42,766 nt of DNA from an uncultured bacterium (GTDB taxonomy: Bacteria > Actinomycetota > Coriobacteriia > Coriobacteriales > Eggerthellaceae). Location of the stretch: the NCBI GenBank assembly GCA_905214325.1, contig CAJMLT010000011.1:1-42766 (forward strand). Reading direction: 5' to 3'. Below are positions 35,701 to 42,766 of this stretch, piece after piece (position 1 is the stretch's first letter; each line of letters starts with the position of its first letter). The position numbers and the translations under genes were made by a program. The notes beneath the pieces are model-generated. The model did no database searches. It saw only the letters and a program-made list of their open reading frames with translations, and had not been told where the DNA came from.

Positions 35701-38700
35701 TATCGGTTGATGAGGTAACCTCCGGCAAGCTGGATAACGGCACCACCGCCAAAACCAAGCTGATCGAGCTGGCCCAAGCCAAGTCCTGGAAGGTAAGCGA
35801 CGGAGCAGAGGTTTCCATTGCAACGGTCACCTCGACGATCAAAGCCGTTAAGGGTGCCTACGACGTCACCTTCACCAGTACGGCCGTAGATGGTAAAACC
35901 GCTACGGTCACGGTGCCGGTAACGGTGACCGACAAAGCCACCGAAGCAAACGGTGAGCGCATCTCCGCTAACGACTTCCGTATCGCGACCACCGATGTGG
36001 CGGGCTTGACGGATGCTTCCGCCATCACCCTTGCCAACGCAACCGCCCATGCAACCGCTGACGGCGCCAACGTGGCAATCACCTCTGTTGATCGTACTCA
36101 AGTCAAGGCTGAGAAGGGCACCTACGAGGTCACCTTCGCCACGGCTGCCGGAACATCGGTTACCGTAAATGCCATCGTCTACGACAAGGTCGACACGCAG
36201 GGCAACGTGGCTATTGCCGCTAACGCCTTCAGCGTATCGGTCGAAGAAGTCACCTCTGCCAAATTGAACGACGGCAATGCTGCCAAGGATCGCCTGATCG
36301 AACTTGCTCAAGCTGCTGCTTGGAAGGTCAGCGACGGCTCCAATGTTGCAATCGCTTCTGCCGCATCCACCATCCAAGCGGTCAAGGGCACCTATCAGGT
36401 AACGTTCACCAGTGATGCCGTAGACGGCAAGACGGCCAGTGTGACCATCGATGTCACCGTGACCGATAAAGCCACCGAAGCCAACAATGAGCGCATCTCC
36501 GCCAACGACTTCCGTATTGCTACAAGTGATGTGGCAGGTATGACCGATCAATCCACCATCACGCTTGCCAACGCAACCGCCCACGCAACCGCTGACGGTG
36601 CTAATGTGGCAATCACGTCGGTCGATCGCACCAAGGTCAAGGCCGAGAAGGGAACCTACCCCGTCACCTTCAAAACCGCTGCTGGCACATCCGTGACGGT
36701 TAACGCAACGGTCTACGACAAGGTGGTTACGCAGGGCAACGTCGCCATTGCCGCCAACGCCTTCAGCGTATCGGTTGATGAAGTAACTTCCGGCAAGTTG
36801 GATAACGGCACCACTGCCAAAGATAAGTTGATCGAACTTGCTCAAGCTGCTGCCTGGAAAGTAAGTGACGGATCCGCCCTCGGTATCGTTTCCGCCACCT
36901 CCACCATCCAGGCCATCAAGGGCACCTATGAGGTGACCTTTACCAGTGAAACGGTTGCAGGCGATACCGCCACCGTTACGGTTCCGGTAACGGTGACCGA
37001 CAAGGCTACCGAAGCCAATGGTGAGCGCATTTCTGCCAATGACTTCCGTATCGCTACCACCGATGTGGCAGGCATGACTGACGCTTCCACTATCACGCTT
37101 GCCAACGCGACGGCTCATGCAACCGCCGATGGCGCCAACGTGGCAATCACGTCGGTCGATCGCACTGCCGTCAAGGCTGAGAAGGGCACCTACGAGGTTA
37201 CCTTCGCCACGGCTGCCGGAACGAGCGTTACCGTAAACGCCATCGTCTACGACAAGACGGTTACGCAGGGTAATGTGGCCATTGCCGCTAACGCCTTCAG
37301 CGTATCGGTTGACGAAGTAACCGCCGGCTCTCTCGATGACGGTACCGCTTCCAAGGATCGCCTGATCGAACTTGCTCAAGCTGCTGCCTGGAAAGTAAGT
37401 GACGGATCCGCCCTCGGTATCGCTTCGGCTACCTCCACCATTCAGGCAATCAAGGGCACCTACGAGGTGACCTTTACCAGCGAAACAGTTGATGGCAATA
37501 CCGCCACCGTTACGGTTCCGGTGACCGTGACCGATAAGGCCACCGAAGCCAATGGTGAGCGCATCTCCGCTAACAACTTCCGTATCGCTACCGCCGATGT
37601 GGCTGGTATGACCGATGCCTCCACCATCACGCTTGCCAACGCGACGGCTCATGCAACCGCCGATGGCGCCAACGTGGCTATCACGTCGGTCGATCGCACT
37701 GCCGTCAAGGCTGAGAAGGGCACCTACCCTGTCACCTTCAAGACCGCTGCGGGAACATCGGTTACCGTAAGCGCCGTCGTCTACGACAAGACGGTCACGC
37801 AAGACAACGTGGCTATCGCCGCTAACACATTCAGCGTATCGGTTGATGAAGTTACCTCCGGAAAATTGGACAATGGTGCCACCGCTAAAGATCGCCTGAT
37901 CGAACTTGCTCAAGCTGCTGCTTGGAAGGTAAGCGACGGCTCCTCCCTCGCTATTACCTCGGTGACCTCCACGATCCAAGCTGCCAAGGGCACCTATCAG
38001 GTAACCTTCACCAGTGCGGCAGTCGATGGCAAGACGGCAAGTGTCACCATCGATGTCACCGTGACCGACAAGGCCACCGAAGCCAACGGTGAGCGCATTT
38101 CCGCCAATGACTTTATGGTTGCGATAGGGGATGTGGCCGGCCTGACCGACCAGTCCACCATCGCTCGTGCTAACGCGACCGCTCATGTAACCGCTGACGG
38201 TGCCAACGTGGCAATCACGAACGTTGATCGCTCCGCCATCCAGGCTGCTAAGGGAACCTATGAAGTGACGTTCGCAACGGCTGCCGGAACGAGCGTCACC
38301 GTGAATGCCGTCGTCTATGACAAGACGGTCACCGATGAAACCAACAAGGAAATGATCGGTGCCGATGACTTCCGTATCGCCACCAGCGACGTGGCAGGCT
38401 TGACCGATGCTTCCGCTATTACGCTTGCTCACGCCAAAGCGGTTTCCACGGTTGATGGAGCGAATGTCGAAATCACGAATGTCGACCGCTCCAATGTCAA
38501 AGCCGAAAAGGGTACCTATGAAGTGACCTTCGCAACTGCCAAGGGAACCTCGGTCACCGTAAACGCCATCGTCTACGACAAGACGGTCACGCAGGGTAAC
38601 GTGGCTATCGCCGCCAATGCCTTCAGCGTATCGGTCGATGAGGTTACCTCTGCTACATTGGATGACGGTGCTGCTGCCAAGGACAAACTGATCGAGCTGG

Positions 38701-41700
38701 CTCAGGCCACTGCTTGGAAGGTCAGCGACAGCGCGAATGTCACAATCGCTTCTGCTACCTCCACCATCCAGGCCGTCAAGGGAACCTATGACGTCACCTT
38801 CACCAGTGAAACGGTTGATGGCAATACCGCCACCGTCACGGTTCCGGTAACGGTGACCGATAAAGCCACCGAAGCCAATGGCGAGCGTATCAGCGCCAAC
38901 AACTTCCGCATCGCTACCACCGATGTGGCGGGTATGACCGATGCCTCCACCATCACGCTTGCCAACGCAACCGCCCACGCAACCGCTGATGGTGCCAACG
39001 TGGCAATCACTTCCGTTGACCGCTCCAAGGTCAAGGCCGAGAAGGGAACCTACGAGGTAACCTTCAAGACCGCTGCCGGCACATCCGTCACCGTAAACGC
39101 CATCGTCTACGACAAGGCCGACACGCAGGGCAACGTGGCTATTGCCGCCAACGCCTTCAGCGTATCGGTTGATGAAGTAACCGCCGGTACTTTGAATGAC
39201 GGTGCCGTTGCCAAAGACAAGCTGATCGAACTTGCTCAAGCTGCGGCTTGGAAGGTAAGTGATGGTTCCGTTCTTTCGATCGTGAACCCCGTATCCACCA
39301 TCCAAGCTGCTAAGGGAACCTACGATGTGACCTTCACCAGCGAAACAGTTGATGGCAATACCGCCACCGTTACGGTTCCGGTAACCGTGACCGACAAGGC
39401 CACCGAAGCCAATGGCGAGCGCATCAGCGCGAACAACTTCCGCATCGCTACCGCCGATGTGGCTGGTATGACCGATGCTTCCACCATCACGCTTGCTAAT
39501 GCAACCGCCCACGCAACGGTCGATGGTGCCAACGTGGCAATCACGTCGGTTGATCGCAGTGCCGTCAAGGCCGAAAAGGGAACCTATCCCGTCACCTTCA
39601 AGACCGCTGCGGGCACGAGTGTTACCGTAAACGCCATCGTCTACGATAAGACGGTCACACAAGATAATGTGGCCATCGCCGCTAACGCCTTCAGCGTATC
39701 GGTTGACGAAGTCACTGCCGGCACCTTAAACGATGGTGCGGTTGCCAAGGATCGTCTGATCGAACTTGCTCAAGCTGCGGCTTGGAAGGTAAGCGACGGC
39801 GCAAACGTCACAATCGCTTCGGCTACCTCCACCATCCAAGCTGCCAAGGGCACCTATCAGGTAACCTTCGCCAGTGCGGCAGTCGATGGCAAGACGGCAA
39901 GTGTCACCATTGACGTTACCGTGACCGACAAGGCCACCGAAGCCAACGGTGAGCGCATCAGCGCGAATAGCTTCATGGTTTCCATAGCCGATGTCGCAAA
40001 CCTCACCGATGATTCCGTTGTCTCCCTCGCCCATGCCAGCGCTCATGCAACCTCTGATGGCGCTAACGTGGCAATCACGTCTATCGATCGCTCCAAGATT
40101 CAAGCTGCTAAGGGAACCTATGAAGTGACGTTCGCAACGGCTGCCGGAACGAGCGTCACCGTGAATGCCGTCGTCTATGACGAAACCACTACTAATACCA
40201 CCAAAAATGAGATCATCGGCGCCAACGATTTCCGTATCGCAGTCGATAGTGTTTCTGCTCTCGATGATGCAACGGCCATCGATCTCGCCCGTGCCAAGGC
40301 GGAATCCACTCTCGATGGCGCCAACGTAGCGATAACCGTTGTTGATCGTTCCAAGATCAAAGACGAGAAGGGCACCTATCCCGTCACCTTCAAGACCGCT
40401 GCCGGCACATCCGTCACCGTAAACGTCATGGTCTACGACAAGGTAGTCACGCAAGGCAACGTCGCCATCGCTGCCAACGCCTTCAGCGTGGCTGTCGATG
40501 AGGTGACAACCGAAACACTCAACGACGGCGCGGTTTCCAAGGATCGCCTGATCGAACTTGCCCAAGCTGCTGCTTGGAGGGTAAGCGATAGCGCGAATAT
40601 CACTATCGTCTCTGCCACCTCCACCATCCAGGCTGCCAAGGGTACCTACGATGTGACCTTCACCAGCGAGGCGGTGGATGGCAATACCGCCACCGTTACG
40701 GTTCCGGTAACGGTCACCGACAAGGTCACGGAAGCCAACGGTGAGCGTATCTCCGCGAACAACTTCCTTATCTCCGTTGACGATGTTGCGGGTCTCGACA
40801 AGGCGAAGATCATCTCCTTGGCGGGAGCGACGGCTCACGAAACCGTCGATGGCACCAATGTCGCCATCACTTCGGTCACGCACAGCATCGAAGCTGTTCG
40901 AGGTACCTATGAAGTGACCTTCGCAACAGCCGCCGGAACGAGCGTTACCGTAAACGCCATCGTCTATGACAAGGTGGACACGCAAGGCAATGTCGCCATT
41001 GCCGCCAACGGCTTCAGCGTATCGGTCGACGAAGTGAGCGATGAGTCTCTCAACGACGGCGCGGTTTCCAAGGATCGCCTGATCGCACTTGCTCAGGCCA
41101 AGGCATGGAGGGTAAGCGACAGTGCCGCTGTCGCGATCCTCGATCCCGTCTCCACCATCCAAGCCGCCAAGGGTACCTATGACGTCACCTTCACCAGTGA
41201 AACGGTGGACGGCAATACCGCCACCGTCACGGTTCCGGTAACGGTGACCGACAAGGCAACCGAGGCCAACAATGAGCGCATCTCCGCCAACGACTTCCGC
41301 ATCGCCATCGATGACGTTGCGGATCTCACCGATGAGTCCATCATCGAGCGCGCCCACGCAGAGGCCCATGCCACCGTTGATGGAGCACGTATCGATATCA
41401 CATCGGTCACCCAAGACATCCTCGAGGCCAAGGGTACCTACCCTGTCACCTTCGCTACCGAGGCCGGAACGAGTGTCACTATCAATGCCATCGTCTACGA
41501 AAAGGCTTTGACGGTAGATGATGTGGCAATAGCCGCCAACGGTTTCGTCGTATCCATCGATGAGGTAACGGCCGGAAATCTCGATGATGGTACGGTTTCC
41601 AAGGATCGCCTGATCGAGCTTGCTCAGGCCGCCGCCTGGAGGGTAAGCGACAGTGCCGTGGTGGCTGTGGATTCGGCTGAATCCACCATCAAGGCCGTCA

Positions 41701-42515
41701 GGGGAACCTATGAGGTCACCTTCACCAGTGCAGAAGTTGAAGGGAGTGTTGCCAGTGTGACGGTACCCGTTTTGGTCAGCGATCACTCCATCGAGGATCC
41801 CACCAATCACGAGCGTATCAGCACCAATGACTTCTCGCTTTCCATAGCTGAAGCGCAGAGCATTCTGCAAGGTGGCGTTGCCGAAGATGACTTGTTGATC
41901 CGCGTCGCCTATGCGGCCGATCCGCTTGATCCGGGCAAGATCGAACTGATCCGCCTTGCACGCGCGCAGGCTATCTCCACGCTCGATGGCAGTGAGGTTC
42001 CCATCACCAGCGTCGTCCTCGATGAACTGAAAGCGGAAAAGGGTGCCTATGGCATCACCTTCGCAACCGAAGCCGGAACATCGATCACCTCGACGGCGAC
42101 GGTAACCGACAATTCGGGTGAGGATGCCAAAAACGGTGAGCGAATTCTCGCTAACGATATCGAAATGACTTACGACGAGGCGGGTGTTTTGTTGGCCAAG
42201 TCCCAAAACGACATCGCCACCGAACTAGCTACCCGCATGACGGCGTACGCCTACTCGACCGAGGATGGCAGTGACGTGGAGGTTGTCAAGGCCGATTGGA
42301 ACCTGGTCCAGTCGCCGGGCGTCCATGAGGTGACCTTCTACACGGAGAAGGGCACGAAAACCATCGCTCATGCGACGGTCGGACCGGCTCCTGCTGGAAG
42401 CACCTCCAAGACTGGAGACGATATGGGCTTGTTCGCCGGTATCCTGGCTCTCATCATGGCAGGTACGGCAGGTACCGGAGCCTTCGCTTGGAAGCGTCGC
42501 ACGAAGGGCGAATAA
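29781..42515 (+). CDS. Giant repeat-rich secreted surface protein (adhesin-like)
   Basis: About 4,244 residues. A basic start and hydrophobic stretch (about 10-31) form a signal peptide; both a lipobox-like VTAC (Cys32) and a signal peptidase I site AYA-D (55/56) are visible. Residues 60-200 read like a DUF11/adhesin domain (GDTIEYFLTASYTG, ITVTDKLPNHLSYV). About 205-800 hold several InlB B-repeat/Flg_new units (YEFSGWS, YVFLGWK, YRFLGWS, AQFLGWN). From about 812 to 4,200 there are about 38 Ig-like repeats. The C-terminus has TSKTGDD, a hydrophobic segment (about 20 residues) and KRRTKGE, the layout of a sortase-anchored tail with a degenerate motif. The ATG at 29781 has AGGTGAGGA upstream. 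Likely a cell-surface adhesin or stalk; ligand unknown. Confidence 0.88.
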   Translation: MDTVVKSKRTLGIIAGLLALVICSALIGVTACSPIKSDSSAGGAALTLGTSSAYADSATGGALVDKGEVSKGDTIEYFLTASYTGYGDDKSGVITVTDKLPNHLSYVAGSAKITAASSYAGTFATAPSYNASTHELSFQVAGVPAGQAVEVSFSTTVEDDATSLGSQLVEYVNYASISHAAATKVSNGVRHFSGARAATTYGVTYQYAGDVPATASALPVSVEYSPGAEVMLAPAPTALGYEFSGWSITTPAGTAITDNAFTMPSSAVVVTGTWTKKDLATHTVSYAWEGLDGGMSGTLSDQDLPVNLPTIANTTVTEGTGVSLPAYPGVDSAATGNADDPYANLYADYVFLGWKIDGHTLTDAEKLAGEFVPTADVKLTGCWERRAHTVTYTYDTSAPSGATAPASQTIKWGNTFTPTTPTAAAGYRFLGWSYAPNLGAAAATYTMPRSDVTATGSWAQEFTISVTNGSADKTTAIAGETVTLTPETAVDLQFSGWTVDPTTLPDWNVAENGVATFTMPAENVTATANYSATLAFVVRNGFWSDDSMDYLEVTVPMTKQGNGTWIGALESSQIPTGMKPMQSFDATKGAWDPDPNTYVAAGSVQADSTGKMTTSVLFTYTFQPLSSVRLTYASEDVVTGKVVLNNAPTDKKSSVFEDVDPINSTEAIGAEAVAERGYHFSSWTYKDKSQILYDVAKFIPEKMQLTGSTVELFLEAEYTAHFTANTYDVVFDKNAANATGDMPNQEGLVFGTPTPLNANAYTRTDAQFLGWNSAADGSGTFYANEQEVSDLASGEVGEESATLYAQWRSESATDTTNQEVIAANNFSLRTADVAGLNNAKVIAFANATAHSTVDGSEIAITQVDYSAVKAERGTYDVTFKTAAGTSVTVTAQVYDTRTEDTANKERISANNFMLGVDEVAGLTDASTITLANAKAISTVDGTNVDIASVDRSRIKAEKGIYTVIFKTAAGASVTVYATVYDKKTTDDAKKETIAANDFRISIAAVAGLTDSSTISEAQAKAVSTVDGAAIEITSVDRSKIKAEKGTYPVTFATAAGTSVTVNAIVYDVTTTETDVAVAANAFSVSVDEVISGKLGNNYGVIAGDEAKVKLIELAQATAWKISDRSHVDMGDVWTTILAKKGTYNVRFWAKVTRYNASALVPVTVTDKATEANGERITANNFRIAASDVASMTDASTITLANASAHATSDGANVAITSVDRSKVKAEKGTYEVTMATAKGTSVTVNATVYDQVDTQGNVAIAANAFSVSVDEVTSGTLNDGAVAKDKLIELAQAAAWKVSDGSVLSVASATSTVQAAKGTYDVTFTSETVDGDTATVTVPVTVTDKATEANGERISANNFRIAASDVAGMTDASTITLANATAHATSDGANVAITSVDRSKVKAEKGTYDVTFKTAKGTSVTVTATVYDKTVVQDNVAIAANAFSVSVDEIKSGFTTPAKLVELAQATAWRVSDNSYVAAHVERSSLVSKKGTYPVVFTSDAVDGKTASVTIDVTVTDKATEANGERISANNFRIAASDVAGMTDQSTITLANASAHATSDGANVAITSVDRSKVKAEKGTYPVTLATTAGTSVTVNATVYDKVVTQDNVAIAANAFSVSVAEVTSGKLDNGTTAKDKLIELAQAAAWRVNDGADVAIATATSTIKAAKGTYDVTFTSEAVDGKTASVTVPVTVTDEATEANGERITANNFRIAAADVASMTDDSTITLANATAHATADGANVAITSVDRTAVKAEKGTYPVTFKTAAGTSVTVNATVYDKVVTQDNVAITANNFSVSVAEVTSGKLDNGTTAKDKLIELAQAEAWKVSDGADVAIATAASTIQAVKGTYDVTFTSAAVDGKTASITITVTVTDKATEANGERISANDFRVATTDVAGLTNDSTIALANATAHATADGANVAITNVDRTAVKAEKGTYPVTFATAAGTSVTVNAIVYDKADTQGNVAIAANAFSVSVDEVTSGKLDNGTTAKTKLIELAQAKSWKVSDGAEVSIATVTSTIKAVKGAYDVTFTSTAVDGKTATVTVPVTVTDKATEANGERISANDFRIATTDVAGLTDASAITLANATAHATADGANVAITSVDRTQVKAEKGTYEVTFATAAGTSVTVNAIVYDKVDTQGNVAIAANAFSVSVEEVTSAKLNDGNAAKDRLIELAQAAAWKVSDGSNVAIASAASTIQAVKGTYQVTFTSDAVDGKTASVTIDVTVTDKATEANNERISANDFRIATSDVAGMTDQSTITLANATAHATADGANVAITSVDRTKVKAEKGTYPVTFKTAAGTSVTVNATVYDKVVTQGNVAIAANAFSVSVDEVTSGKLDNGTTAKDKLIELAQAAAWKVSDGSALGIVSATSTIQAIKGTYEVTFTSETVAGDTATVTVPVTVTDKATEANGERISANDFRIATTDVAGMTDASTITLANATAHATADGANVAITSVDRTAVKAEKGTYEVTFATAAGTSVTVNAIVYDKTVTQGNVAIAANAFSVSVDEVTAGSLDDGTASKDRLIELAQAAAWKVSDGSALGIASATSTIQAIKGTYEVTFTSETVDGNTATVTVPVTVTDKATEANGERISANNFRIATADVAGMTDASTITLANATAHATADGANVAITSVDRTAVKAEKGTYPVTFKTAAGTSVTVSAVVYDKTVTQDNVAIAANTFSVSVDEVTSGKLDNGATAKDRLIELAQAAAWKVSDGSSLAITSVTSTIQAAKGTYQVTFTSAAVDGKTASVTIDVTVTDKATEANGERISANDFMVAIGDVAGLTDQSTIARANATAHVTADGANVAITNVDRSAIQAAKGTYEVTFATAAGTSVTVNAVVYDKTVTDETNKEMIGADDFRIATSDVAGLTDASAITLAHAKAVSTVDGANVEITNVDRSNVKAEKGTYEVTFATAKGTSVTVNAIVYDKTVTQGNVAIAANAFSVSVDEVTSATLDDGAAAKDKLIELAQATAWKVSDSANVTIASATSTIQAVKGTYDVTFTSETVDGNTATVTVPVTVTDKATEANGERISANNFRIATTDVAGMTDASTITLANATAHATADGANVAITSVDRSKVKAEKGTYEVTFKTAAGTSVTVNAIVYDKADTQGNVAIAANAFSVSVDEVTAGTLNDGAVAKDKLIELAQAAAWKVSDGSVLSIVNPVSTIQAAKGTYDVTFTSETVDGNTATVTVPVTVTDKATEANGERISANNFRIATADVAGMTDASTITLANATAHATVDGANVAITSVDRSAVKAEKGTYPVTFKTAAGTSVTVNAIVYDKTVTQDNVAIAANAFSVSVDEVTAGTLNDGAVAKDRLIELAQAAAWKVSDGANVTIASATSTIQAAKGTYQVTFASAAVDGKTASVTIDVTVTDKATEANGERISANSFMVSIADVANLTDDSVVSLAHASAHATSDGANVAITSIDRSKIQAAKGTYEVTFATAAGTSVTVNAVVYDETTTNTTKNEIIGANDFRIAVDSVSALDDATAIDLARAKAESTLDGANVAITVVDRSKIKDEKGTYPVTFKTAAGTSVTVNVMVYDKVVTQGNVAIAANAFSVAVDEVTTETLNDGAVSKDRLIELAQAAAWRVSDSANITIVSATSTIQAAKGTYDVTFTSEAVDGNTATVTVPVTVTDKVTEANGERISANNFLISVDDVAGLDKAKIISLAGATAHETVDGTNVAITSVTHSIEAVRGTYEVTFATAAGTSVTVNAIVYDKVDTQGNVAIAANGFSVSVDEVSDESLNDGAVSKDRLIALAQAKAWRVSDSAAVAILDPVSTIQAAKGTYDVTFTSETVDGNTATVTVPVTVTDKATEANNERISANDFRIAIDDVADLTDESIIERAHAEAHATVDGARIDITSVTQDILEAKGTYPVTFATEAGTSVTINAIVYEKALTVDDVAIAANGFVVSIDEVTAGNLDDGTVSKDRLIELAQAAAWRVSDSAVVAVDSAESTIKAVRGTYEVTFTSAEVEGSVASVTVPVLVSDHSIEDPTNHERISTNDFSLSIAEAQSILQGGVAEDDLLIRVAYAADPLDPGKIELIRLARAQAISTLDGSEVPITSVVLDELKAEKGAYGITFATEAGTSITSTATVTDNSGEDAKNGERILANDIEMTYDEAGVLLAKSQNDIATELATRMTAYAYSTEDGSDVEVVKADWNLVQSPGVHEVTFYTEKGTKTIAHATVGPAPAGSTSKTGDDMGLFAGILALIMAGTAGTGAFAWKRRTKGE
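32214..42390 (+). repeat. Array of about 38 Ig-like repeat modules of two alternating kinds
   Basis: Module A (about 85 residues) reads ERISANNFRIATTDVAGMTD, then LANATAHATADGANVAITSV, then KAEKGTYPVTF and TSVTVNAIVYDK. Module B (about 93 residues) reads NVAIAANAFSVSVDEVTSG, then KDKLIELAQAAAWKVSDG and VTVPVTVTDK. I count about 22 A and 16 B. Order is A-A-A-B, then mostly A-B at about 534 bases per pair, with A-A doublets near 38.1-38.6 kb and 40.0-40.4 kb, ending in two long divergent A modules. Neighbouring modules are nearly identical at the DNA level in the middle and diverge at both ends. The pattern recalls Ig-like repeats in LapB-type Gram-positive adhesins (inference). Confidence 0.85.
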
Positions 42516-42571
42516 GGCAGCACCCGCTGTGCGGCACAGATAGATCACGTGGGTTCGTCCGCGACCCTTGA

Positions 42572-42608
42572 GAAGAAGCCCGAGACCTCCATGGTTTCGG
42601 GCTTCTTC
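42572..42608 (+). terminator. Long hairpin terminator of the giant surface gene
   Basis: A 16-bp stem (GAAGAAGCCCGAGACC with its complement, one G-T pair) around loop TCCAT, 57 bases after the stop codon. Its central CGAGACC...GGTTTCG resembles the terminator in the 124-bp repeats. The T-run is short. Confidence 0.75.
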
Positions 42609-42766
42609 CGTATTTATGCGGCGCTGTTCGAACGTTGATGGTTGATCCGAGGTGACGGCTACATTTACGAAAGATTTTCGAACGGCACCAGCATCTGCTC
42701 GGTAATCTGCTGGGAACCAGATGGACTCTGCGATATTTCGAGCAAATGCGAGGTTGGGGGTTGAGT
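42609..42766 (+). other. Right-edge non-coding stretch
   Basis: No gene can be supported. A 43-codon open frame (about 42633-42764) lacks a credible start and ribosome site. Confidence 0.5.

Noticed and set aside
33255..42206. Long antisense open frames (684, 1392 and 826 codons) opposite the repeat array
   Set aside because: They mirror the sense repeats, have Gly/Asp/Arg-rich repetitive translations with no ribosome sites or domains, and arise from the biased codon use of the repeated modules.
32214..42390. Regularly spaced repeats as a CRISPR array
   Set aside because: The repeat units are about 250-280 bases, in frame and protein-coding; there are no short repeat/spacer units or cas genes.
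42633..42764. A short open frame at the right edge
   Set aside because: No start codon with a ribosome site, only about 43 codons, and no recognisable similarity.

Overview
The window looks like chromosomal DNA from an anaerobic, moderately GC-rich actinobacterium. The class Coriobacteriia (Eggerthella/Slackia-like relatives) is my best guess. This is inferred from base composition by eye, a stand-alone isomerase of the transaldolase-isomerase fusion type, HypF/C/D hydrogenase maturation genes, an acyl-CoA dehydrogenase/Etf operon, and very large surface proteins with InlB-type repeats and a KTGD-like tail. I cannot fix genus or species.

Left part (1-8.6 kb): the 3' end of a probable surface protein, then dnaB (replicative helicase), an SbcD/YhaO-like phosphoesterase with a YhaN/SbcC-like membrane-associated ATPase, and two purine genes, purA and purD, closed by a strong terminator. 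Middle (8.6-12.4 kb): an operator-like palindromic region drives an acyl-CoA dehydrogenase-etfB-etfA operon. tRNA-Phe follows on its own promoter, then the remains of a Fic gene that has lost its catalytic core.

12.5-18.7 kb: a divergent pair of operons. The minus strand carries a VTC-type polyphosphate polymerase domain protein, a DUF4956 membrane protein and a beta-helix-type lipoprotein, all overlapping. The plus strand carries an OmpR-type response regulator and its histidine kinase, also overlapping. The shared upstream region holds repeated TTTCAG half-sites, so I infer that the two-component system controls the polymerase operon. This is the best candidate here for a poorly described system: envelope polyphosphate or a related phospho-polymer.

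18.7-26.6 kb: an SDR oxidoreductase (minus), then a glucose-6-phosphate isomerase overlapping hypF, followed by hypC and hypD (no hypE), and a TruA-family protein whose catalytic Asp position reads Glu. 26.6-29.5 kb is a decayed or accessory zone: an SDR pseudogene, then an AbiE toxin-antitoxin cassette between two 124-bp direct repeats that each carry the same terminator. The toxin reading frame has an amber codon near its natural start.

29.8-42.5 kb: one giant secreted protein of about 4,245 residues. It has a signal peptide, an N-terminal adhesin-like region, several InlB B-repeats, about 38 Ig-like repeats of two alternating kinds, and a C-terminal membrane anchor with a non-canonical sorting motif. 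Its upstream region has a run of ten G and a perfect 15-bp palindrome, both possible expression-control elements.
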